The notes: generated by a model from the letters alone, not told the origin. A stretch of DNA of 38,838 bases from Candidatus Aminicenantota bacterium (GCA_027067555.1 JAMOVU010000088.1:1-38838); one strand, 5' to 3'; shown: positions 1 to 7,620, numbered from the stretch's first letter. Numbers and translations are program-made.

Positions 1-1225
1 CGCCTATCTCAATATCACCGTATTGAGGATGCTTGTAATGATGCCAGTTAACAAAACCCGCACCATGTAAAATTTCATCATTCCACTTCATCCTCTCTTC
101 CTGAGTAACCTTTCCATCCTTATTAAAATCCTGTTGTGCTCTGTAAAGCTCATTTGTAAAGGAGATTATTCCAAGTGTTCTGTAACTAAAATCATTGAAA
201 CCTCCGAAAACAGGATAAAGGTCTTTCCAGCTTATCATATACCTGTATCCGGGAAGCATTTTCTCTCCCTCTTTCCCGATAAAATCATAAACCTTAACAT
301 CAGCAAAGGGATATCTTCCCATATTGCTTGCACCCGGACCTCTTAAAATCATTCCACCCGAATTGTGAAAATCCTGTGTTGCGGCTATATTTTTATGGGA
401 AATCAAAAATTTTGCTATTGCCATCGTTTCCGAAGGCTGGAACGGATAATCACTTGTTCCATACTGGATAAAGGGAGGCATCCAGTTAAAACCATAAGTC
501 CTGTTCATATCATATCCGCCAATAGGATCTTCGTTAACCTGACCATCCCCATCATTATCTATACCTTCAAGCCCCAATATTATATAATCTCCCTTCTCAC
601 CGGGTTTGACTCTTTCCATTATTCTCGGATCTTTGGGATTAAGCTTTAAATAGCCTGTGCCAAGTTTTACCTTTTTCCTCATCTGAACAATATTTCCGTC
701 TCCGTCAAGATCATCAAAATCATCCTCATCATAAAGACCATCCCTATCATCATCAACTGGTTGTTTATTTGCCCTTGATGTGCTCGGAGTATTGGGTTTG
801 TCCATAAAAAATGCCCTGCCGTCAGGATTTACTATCGGCACTATGTAAAATGCAACCCTATCCACAAGATTTGTAATCTTTTTAATCTTTCCATAATTGG
901 AAAGAAGATAATCCATAATGTAAAGTGTAACCTCGGTGCCCTGAATCTCATTACCGTGAATATCAGCATCAACATACATTGCAGGTTTATCCGAAGCTTT
1001 GCCTGTATCAGGATTGTTTATCGTGACAGCCCAGAGATCTCTTCCCTGATAACTTTTTCCTATGGTTTCTATCTTTACAAACTTCGGATACTTTGCCTTT
1101 ATCTTTTGAAGAGCATTGAAAACCTCTTTATAATTGTAATACCTATCATATCTGAGAATCAGTGAGTAAGAAAGGGAAGCAATAAAAAGCACCAACACGA
1201 ATGCAATTAAAATTCTTTTCCTCAT
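1..1225 (-). CDS. Secreted M14 zinc carboxypeptidase (partial, C-terminus beyond window)
   Basis: Read directly on the minus strand from the ATG at 1225; about 408 residues are present and the gene runs off the left edge. Residues 1-20 form a signal peptide. Zinc-site residues of family M14 are visible: H90-G-N-E93 (HxxE), a second histidine H287 in a DFHNSGG motif, and the catalytic glutamate E359 in FTNEL. An NR motif for substrate carboxylate binding lies in DMNRTYGF. Aspartate-rich loops of calcium-binding type (DDDRDGLYDED, DLDGDGN, DNDGDGQVNED, DFNKDGKV) are inserted in the catalytic domain. The start overlaps the stop of the upstream gene by ATGA, with GGAGGTG just before it, so the two are probably translationally coupled. 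By family it should remove C-terminal residues from peptides outside the cytoplasm; the exact specificity cannot be read. Confidence 0.9.
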   Translation of the reverse strand, partial: MRKRILIAFVLVLFIASLSYSLILRYDRYYNYKEVFNALQKIKAKYPKFVKIETIGKSYQGRDLWAVTINNPDTGKASDKPAMYVDADIHGNEIQGTEVTLYIMDYLLSNYGKIKKITNLVDRVAFYIVPIVNPDGRAFFMDKPNTPSTSRANKQPVDDDRDGLYDEDDFDDLDGDGNIVQMRKKVKLGTGYLKLNPKDPRIMERVKPGEKGDYIILGLEGIDNDGDGQVNEDPIGGYDMNRTYGFNWMPPFIQYGTSDYPFQPSETMAIAKFLISHKNIAATQDFHNSGGMILRGPGASNMGRYPFADVKVYDFIGKEGEKMLPGYRYMISWKDLYPVFGGFNDFSYRTLGIISFTNELYRAQQDFNKDGKVTQEERMKWNDEILHGAGFVNWHHYKHPQYGDIEIG

Positions 1226-3222
1226 TTTACACCTCCGAGGTTAATAATCCTTTCAATATCGGAAATCCTCTTATGGGTAATTCTTATTTTAATCTTTTTG
1301 TTTTTTCCGGGCCAGATTAAATAGCTCACCTCTTTGGAAGAGCCAAGCCCTCCGAGATCGGAAATCCTCACAAGCTTTTTACCCTCAATCAACAATGAAT
1401 CTTTCGGAAGTTCAAGCTTAACAAGTATCGGCATGGAATATTTGTTCCTTCTTCCTATTGCAAGATAAAAGGGAATATAGCCTTCATTAACAATAAAAAA
1501 TTTAACTCTGTAAGCTCCGCTTTTCTCTTTCTTCACGGAAAGTCCTTCAAGCTTCACATCGGGAGTTTTTTTGACAAGTAAGTCAAAAAAGTCATTAACG
1601 AGCTTTGTGTTTTTAACAGCTGTATCAAAAGGCGGGATTTCATCCACAAAAGGAATAATTCCACCGATTTCGACTTCTCCCAACTGAGGATGATTGAATT
1701 TTTGCCATTTAATCACTCCCTTACCCTTAAGCTCTTTTTCTATATAATTTTTAAGTGCTTTGTTTTTGGAATCTCCCTTGGAACCGGCTTTTGATTTGTA
1801 TTTTTCAATAAATGAAGCCATCTTTGCAGGAGTTATCCTTCCACTCTCTATCATCTTTTTAAGCATTTTCACATTAAAGGATGGGGAAGCATTGAATTTT
1901 TTCATAAACTCCTTAAGCTCAGAATCTTTAAGTTTTAAAAACTCCTCTTTGCTCATCTTTTTAAGTTTATCAAGAGTAAGTCCCTTTCCGGATTTTTTCT
2001 CTTCTTTTGGCTCGGGCAAAGACCAGACATCAACACCTATAACAGGAGTGCCTGTGTTAAAATAAAGCCACTTTATTAAAGAGCCATCCTCCTCTCCCTT
2101 TGCCTTTCTTTTAATGTTAATTTTGTCCTTTTTAGCAAGATCTTTGTACTTTTTGGACAATTCTTTATAGTAAGAATAATCTTTGGGATCAATGCTCACA
2201 GGAGGAGCTATTCCTAAAAAGCTTGCAACCATCTGCTCTGTAATTTTCATCCCCCTTCCGATTCCTGCCTCTTTCAGTATTTTTACAAGTTCACTAAGTG
2301 TATATTGTTTTTTAGTATCAATCCCCAAAAATTTACCAAAACTATCGGGAACCTTTACCTTCATATCTCCCAATTTCGCAGTTCTTCCCATTTCCGGAAG
2401 TTTTAGCATATTGTTTGTTCTATCAATAATATAGGCAAGCTCAATATTTTTATGACCTAAGATAAAATCAGCTATGGCTTTTGTTGTTTTTTCTGACACA
2501 GGGAAAAGGCCTGAGCTTTTTCTATAATATTTGAAAAGCGGGGGGAAATTATTGTTTATTATAACTCCGCCCTTTGAGTCTTCATTGTATTTACCATCAC
2601 CATCATTATCAATCCCTTCAATATAATACTTATAAACACCTCTTTCCTCTTTAACTGGATCGGCTTTTTTTAAAACATAGGGGAAACCCTTATCTTCAAT
2701 ATACTTTCCATCAACAGCCTTAACTCTCATTATGGTTATATATCCGTCTCCATTGAGATCTTCAGGTGGGTCCTCATCAATAAGCCCATCTCCATCATCA
2801 TCCTTGGGAGTGTAATTTTTAACCCTCTTTTCAAGAGGCTTTTTAAAGGGTACGGAATAAAGGTCAGGATTAAGGACAGGAACAATATAAAAGCACTTGT
2901 CTTTATAAGCTTTATCGGATGATTTTACCTTATCCAGTACGAACTTTGAGAGCAATAGCGCAGATTCACTTGCAGCAAGATCATATCCTGATATGTTTGC
3001 ACCAACAAATACAGCAGGAGCTTTTTCATTTCCTACAACCAACACATAAATTCTTTTTCCGGAATCAGTTTTTCCAAGAACTTTAAGCTTTGCATAAGGT
3101 GAAGCTGAAATTGTCTTAAAAGATGAAATCAGCTGACCGTATGTCTTATAGCCATTCACGGAAGATTCAACCATAAAAGGAATCAAAAGAATAACCAAGA
3201 ATAAAACAATTGACTTTTTCAT
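1222..3222 (-). CDS. M14-carboxypeptidase-like protein lacking zinc ligands (probable pseudoenzyme)
   Basis: 666 residues from the ATG at 3222; an in-frame GTG at 3228 lies inside the Shine-Dalgarno (GGAGGTG) and is not chosen. A signal peptide covers about residues 1-22. The protein is a paralogue of its downstream neighbour: it shares the FYIVPxxNPD core, the calcium-type loops DDDGDGLIDED and DLNGDGYI (141-162) and DNDGDGKYNED (205-215), and a C-terminal GEVEIGG segment. The HxxE pair is replaced by S78 and D81, the second zinc histidine by about D267, and no glutamate sits where FTNEL would be (the aligned stretch reads VDVWSL). A Lys-rich helical insert lies at about 400-490. It is therefore probably non-catalytic, perhaps a binding or partner subunit of the adjacent enzyme; that role is inference. 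Confidence 0.85.
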   Translation of the reverse strand: MKKSIVLFLVILLIPFMVESSVNGYKTYGQLISSFKTISASPYAKLKVLGKTDSGKRIYVLVVGNEKAPAVFVGANISGYDLAASESALLLSKFVLDKVKSSDKAYKDKCFYIVPVLNPDLYSVPFKKPLEKRVKNYTPKDDDGDGLIDEDPPEDLNGDGYITIMRVKAVDGKYIEDKGFPYVLKKADPVKEERGVYKYYIEGIDNDGDGKYNEDSKGGVIINNNFPPLFKYYRKSSGLFPVSEKTTKAIADFILGHKNIELAYIIDRTNNMLKLPEMGRTAKLGDMKVKVPDSFGKFLGIDTKKQYTLSELVKILKEAGIGRGMKITEQMVASFLGIAPPVSIDPKDYSYYKELSKKYKDLAKKDKINIKRKAKGEEDGSLIKWLYFNTGTPVIGVDVWSLPEPKEEKKSGKGLTLDKLKKMSKEEFLKLKDSELKEFMKKFNASPSFNVKMLKKMIESGRITPAKMASFIEKYKSKAGSKGDSKNKALKNYIEKELKGKGVIKWQKFNHPQLGEVEIGGIIPFVDEIPPFDTAVKNTKLVNDFFDLLVKKTPDVKLEGLSVKKEKSGAYRVKFFIVNEGYIPFYLAIGRRNKYSMPILVKLELPKDSLLIEGKKLVRISDLGGLGSSKEVSYLIWPGKNKKIKIRITHKRISDIERIINLGGVK

Positions 3223-3311
3223 TAACACCTCCGATTAAATTAATACGAAAACAGGACAATTTTGTTCACTAATGGAACAAGAGAATAAAAAATTAATAAA
3301 AAAAAAGAAAA

Positions 3312-4496
3312 CTACTCTACTTCTACAAGCTCTTTTACCACATATGAGCTTTTTCCAGAAGAATCACTTCTAAGTTCAGCTACCTTTGCATAGACTCCGG
3401 GCATCGAATCTATCATCCAGTAAACAACCTTATTATCCCCATCAAACCCTTCCACAACAGTACACATAAATTCTCCTGCTTTAACTTTAATTTTTTCTTT
3501 TCCTTTGATTCTGTAAGGGAAAAGCTCTTTTAAAGGAAAAAAATAATTGTACCTTTCGCTTAAATCATCTTTGTATCTCTGAGAAAACTGCTCCTCTTTA
3601 CCATCAATGATATTAAAATTTGTGAAAACAATCCTTTTCTTATCAGAAAGCACCTTTACCCGTGAAATAAAAGGTGAGTACTTAAAAATACCTATACTCT
3701 TTACAAAAATCCCCCTTCTGTATCTAAGATTTTTAATTCCCTTGAGAAAATCAATCATTCTCTCATAATCATTCCAGGGTAATTTATCATGATAATCTGC
3801 GTCCTCATCAAAATCCTCATATTTAAAATCAATTTTTAAAAGAGAGTCTTTTTCAGATTTTCTCCTTAAAGCTTTAAAACTTTGACCATTCTTTTCAAAA
3901 GTAAAAACATTCGTGTCAATATTTTTAATACTTAATTTCCCCTTCAAAGGAGTTGAAATCAGTGTCAGGAAAAGGGATTTATTCTTTGAATCATAAAACC
4001 ATTCCCCTGAAAGCTCTGTTATAGCCCCGTCTTCAAATTTCACCAATTTCACATCAAAAGGAAGGTCAAGCTTAAGATATTTTGTAAAATCTCCTCCATC
4101 TATTTTCCACAAACCTGCCAATCCCGATTTTTTGTTTTCATCTGCAAACTCACCTCTCTTAATTCTCAAATATGTATATTTACCCCTTTTATTTTCCAGA
4201 ATCATAAACTTATTATCAATTTTTACTATTTTATTTACCCCATTCAAACCTTTTGCAAACCTTGACTCAATAATAATACTTTCTTCATCCGAAGAAATTC
4301 TCCACTTCCCAAATTCTCTACCCATTAATATTACTTTTCCCTCCTTTGAAAATCCAACCATCATATAAGGCTTACTTATTTTTCCATTAACCTCCGCCTT
4401 TACAAGAAGCCAATCTCCCGAGACAGAATTATTCGCCGGTAAAAGCGGAAATACAAATAAAAACAAAATCACAACAATAAAAAACACTTTTTTCAT
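3312..4496 (-). CDS. Secreted protein with two lipocalin-like repeats, function unknown
   Basis: 394 residues with an N-terminal signal peptide (hydrophobic residues 4-20, cleavage near PANNS). The ATG at 4496 follows AAGGAG at good spacing. Two related beta-rich units start with a G-x-W motif (SGDWLLVKAEVNGK near residue 27 and GLAGLWKIDGGD near 125), which resembles the opening of lipocalin-like domains. The C-terminal third contains VKAGEF and VVYWMIDSMPGVYAKV, a pattern seen in some secreted beta-barrel proteins of unknown function. I do not recognise a specific family. It lies 89 bp upstream of the M14 pair on the same strand and may share its transcript, since no clear promoter was found in that gap. 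Confidence 0.75.
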   Translation of the reverse strand: MKKVFFIVVILFLFVFPLLPANNSVSGDWLLVKAEVNGKISKPYMMVGFSKEGKVILMGREFGKWRISSDEESIIIESRFAKGLNGVNKIVKIDNKFMILENKRGKYTYLRIKRGEFADENKKSGLAGLWKIDGGDFTKYLKLDLPFDVKLVKFEDGAITELSGEWFYDSKNKSLFLTLISTPLKGKLSIKNIDTNVFTFEKNGQSFKALRRKSEKDSLLKIDFKYEDFDEDADYHDKLPWNDYERMIDFLKGIKNLRYRRGIFVKSIGIFKYSPFISRVKVLSDKKRIVFTNFNIIDGKEEQFSQRYKDDLSERYNYFFPLKELFPYRIKGKEKIKVKAGEFMCTVVEGFDGDNKVVYWMIDSMPGVYAKVAELRSDSSGKSSYVVKELVEVE

Positions 4497-4526
4497 TTAA
4501 TCTCCTTTTAAAAAAATAAGGCAAAG

Positions 4527-4553
4527 ATTATATTAGATTTCCCCCTATGTCAA
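4527..4553 (-). promoter_or_regulatory. Sigma70-type promoter for the 4496 gene
   Basis: On the minus strand TTGACA (4553-4548) is followed after 15 bp by TATAAT (4532-4527). The spacer is shorter than the 17 bp seen at other promoters here, though both hexamers are perfect. The start codon is 31 bp downstream with an AAGGAG site. Confidence 0.5.
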
Positions 4554-4582
4554 TCCGATTTTTTTATTCTTTCCGATTTTTT

Positions 4583-5107
4583 TTATTCTTTTGGCTTCAC
4601 CTTTTTAAAAAGTAATCTCAAACAATCCCTCTTAAAATTAAAAAATGGTACTTCCCTTTTATATTCAAGGTATTCTTCTCCGAATTTTTTAATGGCTTCA
4701 GGCTCTTCTATAAAAATTATCATAATAACCATTAACAAAATTTCAAGAGGGGCTATTATTAAAATAAAAGATACACTCCCGAGTAAAAATGCAAAAGATA
4801 CGGGAAACAGCATTAACCCCAGATGCATCGGATGACGCATACAGGAGTAAACGCCCTCTTTTACAAGCTTATTGGTTTCCATCCTCGGGATATTTCCCTC
4901 TCGCCCATATTTAGCAAGAGTTCTTCCGGTGTTTTTACTGATTATAATCACAATTCTTAAAAGTAAAACACCGATAAAGAAAGAGATAATATGCCATATT
5001 AAATTTTTAAATATCTCTGAGAAAAGCTTTAAATCAAGGAAAATCCCCGCTAAAGCTCCCCCAAAAATAAAAACTATCCAGACTATAATTCTTGCAGAGT
5101 TTTTCAT
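4583..5107 (-). CDS. Isoprenylcysteine/phospholipid methyltransferase-like membrane protein
   Basis: 174 residues with about four hydrophobic segments (8-25, 35-55, 95-115, 115-134). The region after the third segment has the signature of the ICMT/PEMT fold: LVKEGVYSCMRHPMHLG (81-97) and E134-E135 followed by KKFGEEYLEYKREVPFF (140-156), which in known members bind S-adenosylmethionine. Such enzymes methylate prenylcysteine or phosphatidylethanolamine, but bacterial members have diverse or unknown substrates, so no substrate is assigned. It begins 9 nt after the stop of the 54-aa membrane protein gene at 5117-5281 and is probably co-transcribed with it. Confidence 0.8.
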   Translation of the reverse strand: MKNSARIIVWIVFIFGGALAGIFLDLKLFSEIFKNLIWHIISFFIGVLLLRIVIIISKNTGRTLAKYGREGNIPRMETNKLVKEGVYSCMRHPMHLGLMLFPVSFAFLLGSVSFILIIAPLEILLMVIMIIFIEEPEAIKKFGEEYLEYKREVPFFNFKRDCLRLLFKKVKPKE

Positions 5108-5116
5108 TTTAAATTA

Positions 5117-5281
5117 TTACCAGCGCCTTCCGCCTCTTCTTCTTCCGAACTTACCTATCAAACCAATAATAAGAAATAAAAATCCCAGTGGCCAGATTGA
5201 GCTTTTCCCGTAAATCAAAAGTCCCACTATAAGCCATATTGCTCCAAGCACTAAAAATATGTCATAAATCCTTCTCCTCAT
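5117..5281 (-). CDS. 54-aa membrane protein with Arg-rich tail
   Basis: Reading the minus strand from the ATG at 5281 gives a 54-residue protein ending in TAA at 5117. GGAGG lies 5 nt upstream of the start and a good promoter sits just before that, so it is very likely expressed. It begins MRRRIYDIF, has two hydrophobic segments (about 7-24 and 29-43) joined by YGKSSIWP, and ends in a basic tail (GKFGRRRGGRRW). The positive ends suggest a hairpin with both termini in the cytoplasm. It is the first gene of an operon with the ICMT-like methyltransferase. No known family is recognised. Confidence 0.7.
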   Translation of the reverse strand: MRRRIYDIFLVLGAIWLIVGLLIYGKSSIWPLGFLFLIIGLIGKFGRRRGGRRW

Positions 5282-5296
5282 AAAAACCTCCAGTCA

Positions 5297-5325
5297 AAAG
5301 TAGCAGGTAAAAAATAATCTGTCAA
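5297..5325 (-). promoter_or_regulatory. Sigma70-type promoter for the 54-aa protein/methyltransferase operon
   Basis: On the minus strand TTGACA (5325-5320), a 17-bp spacer and TACTTT (5302-5297). The start codon at 5281 lies 15 nt past the -10 box, leaving room for only a short leader that holds the GGAGG site. Confidence 0.6.
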
Positions 5326-5395
5326 GATCGAGAAGATAATGATAAATTATCCCCCAAGTTTAAAAAAATTATGATATTAAAAAAACTTTAAACTC

Positions 5396-5424
5396 TTGAC
5401 AATAAAATTAACTAATATTATTTT
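5396..5424 (+). promoter_or_regulatory. Sigma70-type promoter for mscL
   Basis: TTGACA at 5396-5401, 17-bp spacer, TATTTT at 5419-5424. It is divergent from the promoter at 5297-5325. The -10 box is imperfect, so the exact box is less certain than the -35. Confidence 0.5.
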
Positions 5425-5460
5425 ATTAACATTAACAATAAAAAAGAAAGGAGGAAAGAA

Positions 5461-5892
5461 GTGTTAAAAGAATTTAAAAAATTTCTTATCAAAGGAAATG
5501 CGGTGGATATGGCGGTAGGTTTTATGTTCGGAGCAGCTTTTGCAAGTATCGTGAAAGCTTTAGTAAATTATATTATAATGCCACCAATCGGATTACTTCT
5601 TGGCAAAGTGGATTTTTCCAATCTTTTCATAGCCCTTGACGGGAAAAAATATGAAAGTATGGCAGCCCTTGATAAGGCAGGTGCCCCCGCTATTAAATAT
5701 GGCCTTTTTATAAATGATTTAATCTCTTTCTTAATCTTGGGCTTTATTATTTTTATGATGGTAAAAATTATAAATTCCCTTCATAAGAAAGAAGAAGTTC
5801 AAGCCGAACCAACTACAAAAAAATGTCCGGAATGTGCAATGGAGATTCCAATAGAGGCAAAAATATGTCCTTATTGTAATGTAAAATTGTAA
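5461..5892 (+). CDS. mscL: Large-conductance mechanosensitive channel MscL with C-terminal zinc ribbon
   Basis: 143 residues from a GTG start with GGAGG 6 nt upstream. The N-terminus (LKEFKKFLIKGNAVDMAVGF) is the amphipathic S1 helix and pore helix start typical of MscL; the second membrane helix is about residues 84-104 (LISFLILGFIIFMMVKIIN). MscL is a homopentameric inner-membrane channel that opens under membrane tension and releases solutes on osmotic downshock. The C-terminal tail carries CPEC-x10-CPYC (about 121-138), a zinc-ribbon pattern in place of the usual short cytoplasmic helix. Similar tails occur in some other bacterial MscL proteins; their role is not established. The gene stands alone with its own promoter. 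Confidence 0.95.
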   Translation: MLKEFKKFLIKGNAVDMAVGFMFGAAFASIVKALVNYIIMPPIGLLLGKVDFSNLFIALDGKKYESMAALDKAGAPAIKYGLFINDLISFLILGFIIFMMVKIINSLHKKEEVQAEPTTKKCPECAMEIPIEAKICPYCNVKL

Positions 5893-5931
5893 TTTTCGTT
5901 TATTTTGAAAAAACCATTGTTTTAATTTTTA

Positions 5932-6167
5932 GTGAAAAGAGACAAAAATAATATATCTTATTATCATTTTGATTCTTTTTTTCTTATTTTCAATGCACCT
6001 GAGAGCAAAGGCAACAGAAAGAAAAATCCGAGAAAGAAATCGTTAAGACAACATCCAAAGATTTCAGAAGAGATTGGGAAAGCAGCAAAAAGCAGCCCCC
6101 CTATGTCAACCGAACATCAGAAGAGCATGTATGGAACTTTCCCCTACTGTTCTTTGTCATCCTTTGA
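5932..6167 (+). pseudogene. Possible decayed small membrane-anchored protein gene
   Basis: The 250 bp after mscL contain no convincing intact gene. One forward frame reads a strongly hydrophobic stretch followed by MHLRAKATERKIRE and then stops. A second frame continues from about 6035 as EKEIVKTTSKDFRRDWES and runs in a protein-like way to a stop at 6165-6167. Joined by one frameshift they give an anchored, charged peptide of about 75 residues. A GTG at 5932 could have been the start but would need another shift, and no good ribosome site is visible. Its end overlaps the end of the minus-strand gene at 6144-6443. This is a weak call based on peptide appearance only. Confidence 0.3.
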
Positions 6168-6443
6168 AAAAATATCCTTTATAATCACATACAATGGCAG
6201 TAAAATAAAGAAAACAAGAGGATAAACAATGATGTAAAGAAATATTACATAGGTCGCATAACCGGCAAAAATAGAAAAGGGAATGCTTAGCAAGAGCCAG
6301 GATATTACTTTAATAGGATTAGAATACTTTAAGGCTTCATCTATGAAAATTATGTAATAAATAGCACTGAGAATTGTTATTGGTATGTAAAATTCCCCAT
6401 ACTTTTCGAATTTTTCATTAAGGTCATCCAAAAGCTTTTTCAT
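6144..6443 (-). CDS. Small integral membrane protein, function unknown
   Basis: 99 residues from an ATG at 6443 preceded by AAGGAAGAGGG. A charged N-terminus (MKKLLDDLNEKFEKYGEF) is followed by three likely membrane segments (about 19-34, 45-62, 67-88) and an acidic/lysine tail (FSKDDKEQ). It lies 58 bp downstream of the secreted repeat protein gene on the same strand, so the two may form an operon. No family is recognised. Composition matches the rest of the window. Confidence 0.6.
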   Translation of the reverse strand: MKKLLDDLNEKFEKYGEFYIPITILSAIYYIIFIDEALKYSNPIKVISWLLLSIPFSIFAGYATYVIFLYIIVYPLVFFILLPLYVIIKDIFSKDDKEQ

Positions 6444-6501
6444 CCCTCTTCCTTTTTAAGGTATAGACATATACAGCTTTGGCAACTGCCCGGTTTCCCG
6501 C

Positions 6502-7008
6502 TTACCAATCCCACAAATCATCATCCTCATCTTCGCTCTCTTTGAGAAAAAGGCCAGAGTCCTCCATTCGGAAATCAGAGATAAAATCATTCTCAAGGGG
6601 CTTTTTGATAAGGGTTTTTGGATTTAAAGTTGGAAGATAAAGGTAAGGGTTTGAGGATAAATAGCCTATTTTAATCCCAAGACTGTTTTTAATAACCGGA
6701 GGGTTAAAAGAAAATGGGTCCCAGGGAGAAGAGAGGGAAAACTCTGAGCCATACGCTCCAAAAGTATTCCAGATGCTATCAGGTGAGAATTTATCACCGT
6801 ATTTTCCGAAGGGGTTGTAAATGGAGTTCGGGTCAAAGTGTGAGCAATTAAGACATCCCAGATACTTACCCGAAAAAGAATCATAAATCAGAAGAGGCTC
6901 ATATTGGCTTTTCTCTTTAAAAAATAGATAATCATCTCCCGAATACAAAAAACAGGATAAAGCAATAACCCCCATGATTAAAGCAAAAACAATCGCTCTT
7001 TTAAACAT
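6502..7008 (-). CDS. Secreted protein with 16-residue FxPxSIWNxFGxYG repeats
   Basis: 168 residues; the ATG at 7008 follows a near-perfect AAGGAGGTG site. Residues 1-24 form a signal peptide (the ALSC at 16-19 is only a poor lipobox). A GCLNC motif (C52, C55) leads into 16-residue units at about 58-73 and 74-89, with a degenerate third from 90, each of the form F-x-P/S-x-SI-Y/W-N-x-FG-x-YG. Similar CxNC plus SIWN repeats occur in small uncharacterised proteins of many bacteria. The C-terminal end is acidic (ESEDEDDDLWDW). The function is unknown; an extracytoplasmic location is inferred from the signal peptide. Confidence 0.7.
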   Translation of the reverse strand: MFKRAIVFALIMGVIALSCFLYSGDDYLFFKEKSQYEPLLIYDSFSGKYLGCLNCSHFDPNSIYNPFGKYGDKFSPDSIWNTFGAYGSEFSLSSPWDPFSFNPPVIKNSLGIKIGYLSSNPYLYLPTLNPKTLIKKPLENDFISDFRMEDSGLFLKESEDEDDDLWDW

Positions 7009-7071
7009 ACTCCACCTCCTTATTTTATATTTTAGCAGGGGGTATGTAGCAAATAGTGATACAGGCTATTG

Positions 7072-7089
7072 AAAGCCGAGCAGCAGAAA
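7072..7089 (+). repeat. 18-bp repeat copy A (AAAGCSGAGCAGCRGAAW)
   Basis: AAAGCCGAGCAGCAGAAA here closely matches AAAGCGGAGCAGCGGAAT at 7677-7694 (15 of 18). The two copies lie in the same orientation on either side of the decayed toxin-antitoxin pair. The core GAGCAGC occurs a third time at 7745-7751. Confidence 0.5.
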
Positions 7090-7152
7090 TTTTTTGTCCC
7101 GTCCTAAAATAGGTTGACAATTCATCTCTATTCAAAGTGCTTAAACCTATTG

Positions 7153-7384
7153 TTAGTAAATATCTCCTCTGGTATTTATATCAACTATTTTTATCTCTTC
7201 TTTCTCAAGAACAAAAATCACTCTGTATTTCCCTACTATCAATCTATACATATTTTTCACCCTTTTACCTCTTTATATCTCCATAATCAGGCAATTTTTC
7301 AATCGACTCAATTAACCTCCGCTGTAGCTCTTTGTTTAGCTTTCTTAAATAATTTACACTCGTCCTACTGTAAACTATTCTCAT
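7153..7384 (-). pseudogene. Broken RelE/ParE-family toxin gene
   Basis: On the minus strand an ATG at 7384 opens a RelE-like frame (MRIVYSRTSVNYLRKL, then IEKLPDYGDIKR) that stops at TAA 7267-7265, where the family usually has leucine (DIKxLKG). Coding similarity resumes in another frame at the ATG at 7251: MYRLIVGKYRVIFVLE, ending INTRGDIY and a stop at 7153, which is the usual RelE C-terminus. Thus a nonsense change and a frameshift of one or two bases both separate the halves. RelE toxins cut mRNA on the ribosome or inhibit gyrase; this one should make no full-length protein. Its start overlaps the antitoxin stop by ATGA, the normal layout of such pairs. Confidence 0.8.
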
Positions 7385-7620
7385 AAACCAAGTTCTTTTC
7401 TCACCTCATCTGAAGAGACAAACTCATCATTTTTCAAAATATTCAAAAGCCTTTTCTCTTCTTCATCACTTAGTTTTAGTTCACTATCCTTACCCTTGTT
7501 ATCAATCATATATCTCAAAGATTCCCTTATGAGCTTGGACAAACTTATTCTTTTAACAAATGCAAAACTCCTTGCCTTTTCATAAGTTTCTTCATCTATG
7601 GTTATATTCAATCTTTTCAT
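7381..7620 (-). CDS. Ribbon-helix-helix antitoxin (partner of broken toxin)
   Basis: 79 residues. The start (MKRLNITIDEETYEKARSFA) has the beta-strand plus helix of a CopG/RHH DNA-binding domain, with ISLSKLIRESLRYMID as the second helix (to about residue 40); the acidic C-terminus (LSDEEEKRLLNILKND) would bind the toxin. RHH antitoxins repress their own operon and neutralise the toxin. It is followed, with an ATGA overlap, by a disrupted RelE-type gene, so the antitoxin is now without a working partner here. An AATACA/TGTATT inverted repeat (7631-7656) covers the promoter and is a candidate operator. Confidence 0.8.
   Translation of the reverse strand: MKRLNITIDEETYEKARSFAFVKRISLSKLIRESLRYMIDNKGKDSELKLSDEEEKRLLNILKNDEFVSSDEVRKELGL

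Noticed and set aside
1760-2434. Plus-strand open frames of 83-101 codons opposite the M14-like gene
   Set aside because: They lie inside a well-supported minus-strand gene with signal peptide and ribosome site, and their sequences look like antisense translations (runs of S, F, L).
7098-7118. Insertion-sequence end relic (TCCTAAAATAGGTTGACA)
   Set aside because: It looks like some transposon termini, but no transposase remnant or matching second end could be found.
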